From SH-MAG3 sp035461245 (lineage in GTDB: Bacteria; Gemmatimonadota; Gemmatimonadetes; Longimicrobiales; RSA9): 64,000 nt of DNA. The translations under genes and the position numbers were made by a program. The notes below the pieces were generated by a model. That model had not been told where the DNA came from. It saw only the letters and a list, made by a program, of their open reading frames with translations, and did no database searches. Positions 24,503 through 32,518 of this stretch are shown here, piece after piece; position 1 is the stretch's first letter, and every line of letters begins with the position of its first letter. The stretch is from the NCBI GenBank assembly GCA_035461245.1, contig DATHVP010000030.1, forward strand, positions 1-64,000. The letters are read 5' to 3'.

Positions 24503-27500
24503 GTGACTCCCCGCGCCATATTGCTGGCTGCCGCGCTGATAGCCGCTGCAGCCGTCCCGGCGCAGTCCCAGCAGCAGACGGGACAGCTGATTGTAAATGC
24601 CCGGGACAGGTTGTCAGGTGAACCGCTGAGTGGTGCCCAGGTCTCACTGCAGGGTGCCCGCGAGGCAGGTGGCGTGACCGACGAGCGGGGGCGCTTCATG
24701 TTCCCCGCGCTGCCGGCAGGCACGTACACCGTGCAGATTACCTTCATCGGCTACGGTGACGCGCGCCGTAACGATGTCGCGATCCAGGCGGGTCAGACGA
24801 CGACCGTGAATTTCGAACTGGAGACGGCAGTCCTGTCGCTGCAGGAGGTGGTCGTCTCCGGTGTCATCGATCCGACGGCGGGCATGAAGCTGCCGTTCAC
24901 GGTGTCGAAGGTCTCCACTGAGCAGCTGCAGGTGCCGACGGTGAACTCGGCGCTTGCGTCCATTCAGGGCAAGGTGGCGGGCGCCAACATCCAGCGGGCC
25001 AGCGGCCAGCCGGGGGCGGGCGTCAACATCATGCTGCGCTCGGCGACATCGTTCGAGGGCAGCAACAGCCCGCTCATCGTGGTGGACGGCGTGATCATCG
25101 CCCGCGACCTGAACCGCACCACTGCGGACATCGAGGCGCTGGACATCGTTGACATCGAGATCATCAAGGGCGCCGCGGCGGCGTCCCTCTACGGATCTCG
25201 TGCCGCCGCGGGCGTGGTGTCCATCACCACGGACCGGGGCCGCAACACGCCCCAGAACCAGACCCGGGTGTCGTCGCGGACAGAGTTCGGCAGGGATTTC
25301 CTGGCGGGCCGGACGCCGGTGACACATTCGCACCATTACCTGATGGACGCTGCCGGCACGACGCTGCTGAACTCCGACGGCGAGCCGGTGGGCTGGGGCG
25401 GACGCACGGCGCGGACCGTCAGTGAATACGGCGGCGGCGCCCGGATGATGGACCAGGCGTACCCCGGGCAGATCTATGACAACCTGGCGGCGGTGTACAA
25501 TCCGGGTCAGTACCTCAACCAGAACTTCACGGTCTCCCAGAACACCGAGAGCACGACGTTCCTGGTTGGGATCACCCGGCTGGACCAGGAGGGCGCACTC
25601 GCGAACAACCGCGGCTTCTGGCGCAACACGGGCCGCTTCTCCCTGGACCACCGTGTGGGCAAGCTGAGCCTGTCGTTCACCGGCGCGCACACCCGGCAGT
25701 ACCGGGACGAGATCTCGGGCAACCCTTACACGTCAGTGCTGACGTACCCGGCCTACGTGGACCTGACCCGCAAGGGCCCCGACGGCCAGTATCTCCAGCA
25801 GCCTGATGAAACGGTGGAGGTGGAGAACCCCATCTGGCGGCAGTCAACCCGGGACAACTACACGGCCCGTACACGTACCCAGGGCAGCCTGAGTGCCCGC
25901 TACGCGCCTGTGAACTGGCTCATGGTTGATGCCCAGCTCAGCTACGACCGGGCGGACGGCAAGGAGCAGGTCTACGTGCCCAAGGGCATCCCCGACCTGA
26001 CCGGCGAGGAATCGTCCGGTGGCCGGCTCGACCTGCTGCACCGTGAGAACAACGCCTACAACGGCGCGGTCGGGGCCACGTTCCTGCGCCAGTTCGGCGA
26101 ACTCAACACCCGCGTCTCCGCTCGCGGCACGTTCGAGCAGGAGAACCGCGAGACATTCAACGCCGACGGCCGCGACTTCCTGGTCACCGAGATCCGGGAC
26201 CTTACTGCGGCTTTGACCCTGTTTGACATGCAGTCGTCCACCAGTGACGTGCGCGCCAACGGCATGTTCGTGGACGTCGGTCTGGACTACAAGGACCGCT
26301 ACATCGGCTCCTTCCTCGTGCGCCGGGACGGCAGTTCGCTGTTCGGGCCGCTCGAGCGGTGGCACACGTACCGTCGCGCCAGCGCGGCGTACCTGATCTC
26401 CCGCGAGGAGTGGTTCCGCGTCCCCTTCATCGACGAGTTGAAGTTCCGGTATGCCATGGGTGAGGCTGGTGGCCGGCCGGGATTCGCGTGGCAGTATGAG
26501 ACATGGCTTGTCAGCCGCAGCGCGGGCCTGAGCAAGAGCACGGCCGGTAACCCTGCGCTGAAGCCGGAGTTCACCCGCGAGCATGACTGGGGCATCGACC
26601 TGATTGCCTTCGGCAACCGCATGCAGCTGGAACTGGTGTACGCGAAGCAGCACACGAAGGACAACATCATCGTGCTGCCGGCCACGGTCATCAGCGGCTA
26701 CAACAGCTTCCGCGCCAACGCCGGTGCCATGGAGGGCCGCACGTATGAGATGACGCTGACGGCGTACCCCATCCGCCGGCAGAACCTGACATGGAGCATC
26801 AATGCCATTGCCGACAATTCCCGGCACACCCTGACGGAGTGGGGTCGCGCCTGCTTCTGGGGCTCCAACGCAGGGCGCACGCACGAGTTCACCTGTGCCG
26901 GCGAACAGGCCGGTAACTTCTGGGTGCAGCGCACGGCCCGCTCGCATGACGAGCTTCCGTCCTGGCTGCAGGACCGCCGTGACGAGTTCGACATCAATGA
27001 CGAGGGCTACCTGGTGTGGGTCGGTCGGAGTGCCGATGGCACGCCCAACACGTGGCGTGACGGCATCAGCACGGCGGCGGACGCCCAGGCCTGCGCCGGC
27101 AGCGCCGGCAGCATCAGCAACGGCTGTGGCTGGGGCTCGTTCTTCTCGGAGAACGGCTTCACGTACCGCTGGGGCGAGCCATTCCGTGCCTGGAACGAAG
27201 AGGAGGATCAGGTCCATCGCGTACTGGGCGGCAACAGCCTGCCGGATCTCGGCTTCGGCTTCGGCTCGAACCTGCGCTATCGCGGCTTCTCCACCTATCT
27301 CGGCTTCCGGGGCCAGCTCGGCGGCAAGGTCTACAATGACGCCAAGCAGTGGTTCTACAACCAGCTGCGCCACGGCGACCTGGACCAGATGGGCAAGGCC
27401 GATGAGGCCAAGAAGCCACTGGACTACTACCAGCGTGGCCTCGCCAACGGCAACTCGGGCTGGGTTGACACATTCCTCGAGGACGGCACGCACCTGAAGC

Positions 27501-27727
27501 TCGGTGAGGCCCGCGTCTCGTATCGTTTCCAGCAGGACCAGCTGCGCCGACTGTTTGGCAGCCTGGCGCCGAGCCAGCTGACGCTGGGCGCCAACGGGCG
27601 CAACCTGTTCACACTGCAGAAGTACAGCGGGCTCGACCCAGAGCGCGGCTCGCCGCTCTCCCGTGTCGAGAGCGTAGGCTACCCGCACCTGCGGAGCTTC
27701 ACCATGACCCTCGACATCGTCTTCTGA
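24503..27727 (+). CDS. SusC/RagA-family TonB-linked outer-membrane receptor
   Basis: A 1074-residue receptor starting at GTG 24503, which has a strong GAAGGAGG upstream and yields a clean signal peptide (cleavage near PAQSQQ). A carboxypeptidase-regulatory-like domain (about 28-110) ends in a TonB-box-like LQEVVVSG. A plug domain follows (about 120-240, with PLIVVDGVI and IEIIKGAAAASLYGSRAAAGVV), then the 22-strand barrel ending in TMTLDIVF with a terminal Phe. In the Bacteroidetes paradigm SusC imports oligosaccharides or peptides captured by its SusD partner, using TonB energy. The susD-type gene follows 18 bp later. The substrate is unknown; the operator in the leader hints at sugar control. 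Confidence 0.93.
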   Translation: MTPRAILLAAALIAAAAVPAQSQQQTGQLIVNARDRLSGEPLSGAQVSLQGAREAGGVTDERGRFMFPALPAGTYTVQITFIGYGDARRNDVAIQAGQTTTVNFELETAVLSLQEVVVSGVIDPTAGMKLPFTVSKVSTEQLQVPTVNSALASIQGKVAGANIQRASGQPGAGVNIMLRSATSFEGSNSPLIVVDGVIIARDLNRTTADIEALDIVDIEIIKGAAAASLYGSRAAAGVVSITTDRGRNTPQNQTRVSSRTEFGRDFLAGRTPVTHSHHYLMDAAGTTLLNSDGEPVGWGGRTARTVSEYGGGARMMDQAYPGQIYDNLAAVYNPGQYLNQNFTVSQNTESTTFLVGITRLDQEGALANNRGFWRNTGRFSLDHRVGKLSLSFTGAHTRQYRDEISGNPYTSVLTYPAYVDLTRKGPDGQYLQQPDETVEVENPIWRQSTRDNYTARTRTQGSLSARYAPVNWLMVDAQLSYDRADGKEQVYVPKGIPDLTGEESSGGRLDLLHRENNAYNGAVGATFLRQFGELNTRVSARGTFEQENRETFNADGRDFLVTEIRDLTAALTLFDMQSSTSDVRANGMFVDVGLDYKDRYIGSFLVRRDGSSLFGPLERWHTYRRASAAYLISREEWFRVPFIDELKFRYAMGEAGGRPGFAWQYETWLVSRSAGLSKSTAGNPALKPEFTREHDWGIDLIAFGNRMQLELVYAKQHTKDNIIVLPATVISGYNSFRANAGAMEGRTYEMTLTAYPIRRQNLTWSINAIADNSRHTLTEWGRACFWGSNAGRTHEFTCAGEQAGNFWVQRTARSHDELPSWLQDRRDEFDINDEGYLVWVGRSADGTPNTWRDGISTAADAQACAGSAGSISNGCGWGSFFSENGFTYRWGEPFRAWNEEEDQVHRVLGGNSLPDLGFGFGSNLRYRGFSTYLGFRGQLGGKVYNDAKQWFYNQLRHGDLDQMGKADEAKKPLDYYQRGLANGNSGWVDTFLEDGTHLKLGEARVSYRFQQDQLRRLFGSLAPSQLTLGANGRNLFTLQKYSGLDPERGSPLSRVESVGYPHLRSFTMTLDIVF

Positions 27728-27745
27728 CGAGCGGAGGAATCAGGA

Positions 27746-29401
27746 ATGCTGAGATATATCCGAGCGGTTATGGCAGTCGTGCTCGCCGGTAGCATGAGCG
27801 CCTGCCTGGACCTCGACGTGACGAATGAGAACCTGCCGGACCGCAGGCGCGCGCTCTCCAATGCGGATGACGTGGAGAGCATCCTCGGCCTGAGCACGTG
27901 GCGGCGCTGGTATCAGCCGATGCACAGCCTCGCCAACATCGCCAACCCGTTCCCGCTCATTGCGGGAGAGGCCGGTACGACGGCGACGGTCATGAGCGTG
28001 CACTGGGCGCAGGATCCGCCCATCCCGTACCGCAATGACGAACTGGCCTCACAGGTCTGGATGCCACGCCACGGCTACGACCAGTGGTCCCAGTGCGTGT
28101 CCAACGCCAATGACGCCATAGCCCAGATCAACGAGGGCATGCGCATCATGACCACTGACGGCGAGGGGACGACGATCGCGGACAACACGGATCGCGCCTG
28201 GTCCTGGGGCAAGCTGTGGCAGGGTGTCTGCATCGGTTACCTGGCCAACTTCCTGGACCGTTTCCCCATTGCCACCGAGGAAACGGAACTGCCGTTGCGC
28301 TGGGAAGACCTGGCCGAGTGGGAACGCAGCCAGATGCTGGAGCGGAACGCCAGCCAGCACCTGCCACTGGCCATCGAGGCCATCGAGGATGCCATCCAGC
28401 GGATGGAGACCGGCGATCAGTGGCAGCTCCCGCCGACGTGGGTGCCTGGCCAGACGTACAACAACCAGGACATCATCGAGCTGGCGCATACGATGATCGC
28501 CCGCATCCTCATCTACCACGCCCGAACGCCGGCTGAACGGGCCGCGGTAGACTGGGACAAGGTGCTCTACCACACCGAGCGCGGCCTGACCTACGACTGG
28601 GGTCCGGTGCTGCAGGATGGCGTGATAACGGACCCCAGCTATCTGGCCCGTCTCAACAACACGGGTTCCGGCAGCTTCCGGATCAGCTATTACACCATCG
28701 GGCCAGCGGACCAGTCCGGAGGCTATCAGAACTGGCTGACCACGGAGCCGCGTGAGGACGCCGACCGCTTCCTCATCGAGACGCCGGACCGGCGCATCAC
28801 GGGTGACACGCCCACGTCCAACGGCGCGTACCTGCGTTACGTGACGGCGACGGGTGGCTACAACACGCAGATGGGGCTGCAGTACCGGAGCTGGTACGGC
28901 TGGTGGCGTCGCCTGAACTATCAGGGCGCGAACCACCTGGCTGGCCACTTCGCGCTGGCCACCGCAGACGAGAACCGGCTCTACCGGGCCGAGGCCATGC
29001 TGCGCAAGGGAATGCTGCAGGAGGCAGCAGACCTCATCAACGTGACCCGCACACGAGGCCATTCCGTGGGTACCACCGTGTGGGCAACGAACCTGCCGCC
29101 GGTAACGCCGGACGGCGTCCCCGAGGTGGACGGCCAGTGCGTGCCACGTCGGGCGAACGGTGAGTGTGGCGACATCTGGGACGCGCTGATGTACGAGCGT
29201 GACATCGAGCTCATGGGCATCGAGCCGACCCGCGCATGGATGGACCGGCGTGGCTTCGGCCAGCTCCGTGACGGCGTGTGGGTGGAATTGCCCATCCCGG
29301 CACGCTACCTGTCGTCACTGGGCGTGCCGACGTATACCTTCGGTGGAGTCGGCGGTGACGGCGCTGCCGTCTGCACTGCGCCGCTGACCTGCCTGCCATA
29401 G
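27746..29401 (+). CDS. SusD/RagB-family substrate-binding outer-membrane lipoprotein
   Basis: A 551-residue lipoprotein with lipobox AGSMSAC (Cys20), followed by the family's LDLDVTNENLPD start. It is helix-rich with TPR-like segments (NQDIIELAHTMIARILIYHA) and ends with the typical RagB block EADLINVTRTR / LMYERDIELMGIEPTRAWMDRR. The protein caps the SusC channel and presents the nutrient. GGAGG precedes the ATG, and a strong terminator hairpin follows. Cognate pairing with the upstream receptor is inferred from adjacency and family knowledge. Confidence 0.9.
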   Translation: MLRYIRAVMAVVLAGSMSACLDLDVTNENLPDRRRALSNADDVESILGLSTWRRWYQPMHSLANIANPFPLIAGEAGTTATVMSVHWAQDPPIPYRNDELASQVWMPRHGYDQWSQCVSNANDAIAQINEGMRIMTTDGEGTTIADNTDRAWSWGKLWQGVCIGYLANFLDRFPIATEETELPLRWEDLAEWERSQMLERNASQHLPLAIEAIEDAIQRMETGDQWQLPPTWVPGQTYNNQDIIELAHTMIARILIYHARTPAERAAVDWDKVLYHTERGLTYDWGPVLQDGVITDPSYLARLNNTGSGSFRISYYTIGPADQSGGYQNWLTTEPREDADRFLIETPDRRITGDTPTSNGAYLRYVTATGGYNTQMGLQYRSWYGWWRRLNYQGANHLAGHFALATADENRLYRAEAMLRKGMLQEAADLINVTRTRGHSVGTTVWATNLPPVTPDGVPEVDGQCVPRRANGECGDIWDALMYERDIELMGIEPTRAWMDRRGFGQLRDGVWVELPIPARYLSSLGVPTYTFGGVGGDGAAVCTAPLTCLP

Positions 29402-29427
29402 GCGGCTGACGGGCGGCGAGTACGGTG

Positions 29428-29459
29428 GGTGGAGCCCGCGCCTGTGCGGGCTCCACCTT
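29428..29459 (+). terminator. Terminator of the susCD operon
   Basis: GGTGGAGCCCGC (29428-29439) pairs perfectly with GCGGGCTCCACC (29446-29457) over a 6-base loop and is followed by TT. It lies 26 bp after the susD stop, which makes it a convincing operon end. Confidence 0.75.
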
Positions 29460-29483
29460 CACTCACATGTAGCGAGGTAGGAA

Positions 29484-29954
29484 ATGCTGCAACGTTTGGT
29501 GCTGCTGCTGGTCGTGCTGGGCCTGGCCGCCTGTGCATCGGGCCGTGGTGGCACTCCGCTGTACCGGCGGGACATCGGCACGGCCACGGGGCCGGACGCC
29601 ATCAACCTGGCGGAGCAGGTGATCCATCGATACGGCTACCAGATCGAGCAGGCGGACACCACGCCTGCAATCCACATTGTCACCCACTGGCGTCCTCGCC
29701 AGACCATGCAGGACGAGCAGGCCCTGGGCATCACGGCAGCAGAAAACCGGATCCTCGTCATGGGACGGGCCCGTGGCCTGACGGAGCTGGGCGGACTGTA
29801 CCACCTGACCATGACCATCGAGAACCGAGTCCAGGTGGCAGGTGAGGCCAACTGGACGGAGACGCTGAACACGGAGATGTTCCGGTCCTACGCGGATGGG
29901 ATTACGGACGATTTCCGGCAACTGGTGGCGAACATAGGCGTTCGCCGCTTCTGA
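29484..29954 (+). CDS. Small lipoprotein, function unknown
   Basis: A 156-residue protein with lipobox GLAAC (Cys17). The mature domain alternates strands and helices (DAINLAEQVIHRYGYQIEQAD, HYLTMTIENRVQVAG-type strands) and ends in a long amphipathic helix (YADGITDDFRQLVANIGV). It resembles small periplasmic DUF-type lipoproteins, but I cannot name the family. A good ribosome-binding site (GAGGTAGG) precedes the ATG. It lies after the susCD terminator and 7 bp before the plug-domain protein, so the two may form a small operon. Confidence 0.75.
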   Translation: MLQRLVLLLVVLGLAACASGRGGTPLYRRDIGTATGPDAINLAEQVIHRYGYQIEQADTTPAIHIVTHWRPRQTMQDEQALGITAAENRILVMGRARGLTELGGLYHLTMTIENRVQVAGEANWTETLNTEMFRSYADGITDDFRQLVANIGVRRF

Positions 29955-29961
29955 GGCGTTC

Positions 29962-30822
29962 ATGGCCCGAGCCGGGCTCATGGGGGTGCTTCTGGCGGCG
30001 CTCCTGATCGCGTTGCCGGACCAGGGGGCCGCCCAGGTCGTGCACGGGCGAGTCGTGCTGGCGGGCACCGAGCAGCCCCTGGCAGACGTGCTCGTGCGGC
30101 TGCATTTCCCCGACGGCCGGCAGGCCGCGACCACCGTGACGGACAGTGCCGGCGGGTTCCGCATGCGGGCCCCGAGCCTCGGCTCCTTTTCCATGTCGGC
30201 TGAGCTTATCGGCATGGCGCCGGTGTCCACCGCGCAGGTGCGCCTCAACCTGTCTGAGGAGGTAGAGGTGGAACTGGCCATGTCAGAACAGCCAGTGCCT
30301 CTCGACCCGCTCACCGTAAAGGGCCGGGCGGAAATCGATATCGGCTTCCTCGCCGGTTACTACGAGCGCATCGAGCGGCAGCAGCGCCTCGGCATCGGCC
30401 ACGTCCTGACACGGGACCGGATCGAGGAACGCGCGGCACTGGACGTGGCGGACCTGCTGCGGGAATTGCCGGGCGTGCATGTCGTCCAGGGCATGCGGCA
30501 GGTGCAGAGCATCCTGTTCCGCGGCGGCGCCCGCGGCGAATGCGTGCCCAGGGTCTATCTCAACGGTATCCTGCAGAACCGGGGCGGAGCCGCCGGGGAC
30601 CTGGCCGCGGTGGACGAGACGGTTCGCCCCTACGACCTGGAAGGCCTGGAAGTCTATCGAGGGGTCAGCGAGATGCCGGCTGAATACTATGATGACACGC
30701 GCTGTGGCGTGATCCTCCTGTGGACGCGCCGCGACGCCGATGGCGGCAGCCCCACCACTCGACGCCGGCTCCTGTTCGCCCTGGCGGGTGGTGTCGCGTT
30801 TGTCCTGCTGTTCATGCGCTGA
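29962..30822 (+). CDS. Barrel-less TonB-plug-domain protein with C-terminal membrane anchor
   Basis: A 286-residue protein with a signal peptide (cleavage after GAAQ). A carboxypeptidase-regulatory-like domain (about 26-105, HGRVVLAGTEQPLADVLVRL) is followed by a plug-like domain (about 130-250) containing DVADLLRELPGVHVVQG, CVPRVYLNGILQ and YDLEGLEVYRGVSEMP. These match the 'plug' logic of TonB receptors (DLLRxxPGV, VYLDGV, IExIEVYRG). No beta-barrel follows. Instead the C-terminus is a single hydrophobic helix (LLFALAGGVAFVLLFMR). It may be membrane-tethered in the periplasm; its role is unknown. Confidence 0.8.
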   Translation: MARAGLMGVLLAALLIALPDQGAAQVVHGRVVLAGTEQPLADVLVRLHFPDGRQAATTVTDSAGGFRMRAPSLGSFSMSAELIGMAPVSTAQVRLNLSEEVEVELAMSEQPVPLDPLTVKGRAEIDIGFLAGYYERIERQQRLGIGHVLTRDRIEERAALDVADLLRELPGVHVVQGMRQVQSILFRGGARGECVPRVYLNGILQNRGGAAGDLAAVDETVRPYDLEGLEVYRGVSEMPAEYYDDTRCGVILLWTRRDADGGSPTTRRRLLFALAGGVAFVLLFMR

Positions 30823-30827
30823 ACATC

Positions 30828-30856
30828 TTGACGCGCGAGGGGGCACCCGCCATAAT
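30828..30856 (+). promoter_or_regulatory. Promoter of the metK transcript
   Basis: TTGACG (30828-30833), a 17-bp spacer and CATAAT (30851-30856) match the sigma70 consensus at 5 of 6 bases each. The predicted transcription start (about 30863) falls immediately before the first paired base of the riboswitch aptamer, which supports both calls. Confidence 0.8.
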
Positions 30857-30863
30857 CTACCCA

Positions 30864-30939
30864 GCGCGGCGATTTTTACCCGACTTGACGGGCCGCGCGA
30901 CGGGGCCGAACGAGGCTCACCGTGAAATCCGTCTAAGTC
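30864..30939 (+). promoter_or_regulatory. SAM-II-type riboswitch aptamer with an inserted hairpin, upstream of metK
   Basis: P1 pairs GCGCGGC (30864-30870) with GCCGCGC (30892-30898). The P1 loop contains GATTT, which pairs with AAATC (30925-30929), and GACTTGACGG (30882-30891), which pairs with CCGTC-T-AAGTC (30929-30939) leaving a bulged T at 30934. This reproduces the SAM-II pseudoknot, in which the loop UUGC pairs with GCUAA around an unpaired U that contacts the SAM sulfonium. The corresponding uridines would be T30874 and T30934. Between P1 and the 3' strand there is an extra hairpin (ACGGGGCC/GGCT-CA-CCGT, 30900-30923). Placement directly before the SAM synthetase gene fits SAM feedback control. 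Confidence 0.8.
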
Positions 30940-30958
30940 GCGGGAATGGGCCTGCGAC
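30937..30958 (+). promoter_or_regulatory. Predicted antiterminator hairpin of the metK leader
   Basis: GTCGCGGG (30937-30944) can pair with CCTGCGAC (30951-30958) across a 6-base loop, with one G-U pair. Its 5' strand shares GTC with the aptamer pseudoknot, and its 3' strand is also the left arm of the terminator. The three structures are therefore mutually exclusive: ligand-bound aptamer would favour termination. This is inference from pairing only. Confidence 0.6.
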
Positions 30959-30979
30959 GAACGAGTCGCGGGCCCTTTT
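30948..30979 (+). terminator. Intrinsic terminator in the metK leader
   Basis: GGGCCTGCGAC (30948-30958) pairs with GTCGCGGGCCC (30965-30975) with one G-U pair and a GAACGA loop, followed by TTTT. It lies between the riboswitch aptamer and the metK start and is the best-formed rho-independent terminator in the window. Confidence 0.85.
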
Positions 30980-31029
30980 CCATGCGGCCGGCGATGGGAT
31001 CAACACTGCAGCAGGGGACGCAACAGGTC

Positions 31030-32202
31030 ATGGCCGACGCACAGCATTACACGTTCACCTCGGAATCCGTGTCGGAGGGGCACCCCGACAAGGTCGCCGA
31101 CTACGTCTCGGACTCCATCCTCGACGCGTACCTGGAACTGGATCCCCACGCCAAGGTCGCGTGCGAGACACTGGTCAAGGAGAACCGCCTGATCCTCGCC
31201 GGTGAAATCACCGCCGAGGCAGGTGTGGCCCAGCGGATCAATCACGCGGAAATTGCCAGGCAGGCGGTGCGGGACATCGGCTATACCGAGGCCGGCCAGC
31301 CCTTCAACGCCGCCACCATCGAGATCATGGACCTGCTCACGGAGCAGTCCCGGGAGATCAATGAGGCAGTGGTCAAGGCCGACGCCATGGAGCAGGGCGC
31401 CGGTGACCAGGGCATCATGTTCGGCTACGCCACGGACGAAACGCCCGAACTCATGCCCCTGCCCATCCTGCTGTCCCACCGGCTGGCCCGTGTCCTCGCG
31501 GAGCATCGGCACCGCAACGCCGTGGACTGGCTGCGCCCCGACTCGAAGACCCAGGTCACGGTGACGTACGCCGAAGGCGGTCCCGTGCGCGTCACCGACG
31601 TTCTCATATCCACGCAGCACCGCGAGCACATAAGCCAGCCGGCGATCCGGGACTTCATGGCTGAGCACATCGTGCCTGCCGCGCTGGGTGAATGGTACCA
31701 CGATGGCATCAACCTCATCGTGAATCCGTCCGGGAAGTTCACCCACGGCGGACCCAGTGCTGACGCCGGCGTGACCGGGCGCAAGATCATCGTGGACACG
31801 TATGGCGGAATGGGCCGCCACGGCGGCGGCGCCTTCAGCGGTAAGGACCCCAGCAAGGTGGATCGCAGCGGCGCGTACTTCTGCCGCTACGTCGCCCGGA
31901 AGCTCGTACTGAATGGCCTCGCGAAGCGCGCCGAGATCCAGGTGGCCTACGCCATCGGCGTTGCCCAGCCCGTGTCCGTGAAGGTGGATACCTTCGGCAC
32001 CGGCGACGAGGCGCGGGCCGCCGAGTTCGTCCGCTCCTTCGACTTCCGTCCGGCCGCCATCATTGACCGGCTCGACCTGCGCCGGCCCATCTACCGGAAA
32101 ACCACGAACTACGGCCATTTCGGCAAGCCGGAGCTGCCCTGGGAAACGCCTAACGGCGCCGTCGCCCGGGAACCAGTAGCCGCGGCCACAGCCACCGGCT
32201 GA
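31030..32202 (+). CDS. metK: S-adenosylmethionine synthetase
   Basis: A 390-residue methionine adenosyltransferase making SAM from methionine and ATP. Signature segments are SEGHPDKVADYVSD near the N-terminus, GAGDQGIMFGYA, and the phosphate-binding GGGAFSGKDPSKVDRS. The start at ATG 31030 places the conserved YTFTSESVSEGHPDK at the usual position. An in-frame ATG at 30946 would lie inside the leader hairpins and is rejected. AGGGGA lies upstream. Expression is probably attenuated by the SAM riboswitch and terminator in the leader. A 9-bp inverted repeat after the stop may end the transcript. Confidence 0.97.
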   Translation: MADAQHYTFTSESVSEGHPDKVADYVSDSILDAYLELDPHAKVACETLVKENRLILAGEITAEAGVAQRINHAEIARQAVRDIGYTEAGQPFNAATIEIMDLLTEQSREINEAVVKADAMEQGAGDQGIMFGYATDETPELMPLPILLSHRLARVLAEHRHRNAVDWLRPDSKTQVTVTYAEGGPVRVTDVLISTQHREHISQPAIRDFMAEHIVPAALGEWYHDGINLIVNPSGKFTHGGPSADAGVTGRKIIVDTYGGMGRHGGGAFSGKDPSKVDRSGAYFCRYVARKLVLNGLAKRAEIQVAYAIGVAQPVSVKVDTFGTGDEARAAEFVRSFDFRPAAIIDRLDLRRPIYRKTTNYGHFGKPELPWETPNGAVAREPVAAATATG

Positions 32203-32518
32203 GTCAGAGCACAACCCGGCGCCCGCGGGCGGAGGCGAAGGCAGACCTCACCGCGGGCGGCGGCCCGCTCCGGATGGCGGATGGCGGCGGATAAGCCGCG
32301 AGAATCGCGGTCAATCCCGCGGCGAGTCCCTCCGTAGCGGGATTTCATGTCCGCAGCGGCTACCTCCCCAGGCGACTTTTCCCGAACCCGGCCCAGGCCC
32401 CGCCCGGGAACCCCGGTCGGCCTTCCGGGTCTTCAACGTTTTCGGTCCTTCGCGCGTCAGTATACAGAATCGTGCGTCCCGGCGGGGCGCGTGCCATACT
32501 TCGAGGAGTCTACTCGAC
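32203..32518 (+). other. Intergenic region between metK and the efflux operon
   Basis: 316 bp without a gene. CGCCCGCGG (32220-32228) and CCGCGGGCG (32251-32259) form a 9-bp inverted repeat that encloses a 4-bp stem (GAGG/CCTC), a likely metK terminator without a T-run. The rest is GC-rich. GAGGAG near 32502 is a possible ribosome-binding site for the following gene. I see no convincing -35/-10 pair. Confidence 0.5.

Noticed and set aside
30946..31029. Longer metK start at ATG 30946
   Set aside because: It would place translation start inside the antiterminator/terminator hairpins and add 28 residues absent from MetK proteins. ATG 31030 gives the usual N-terminus.
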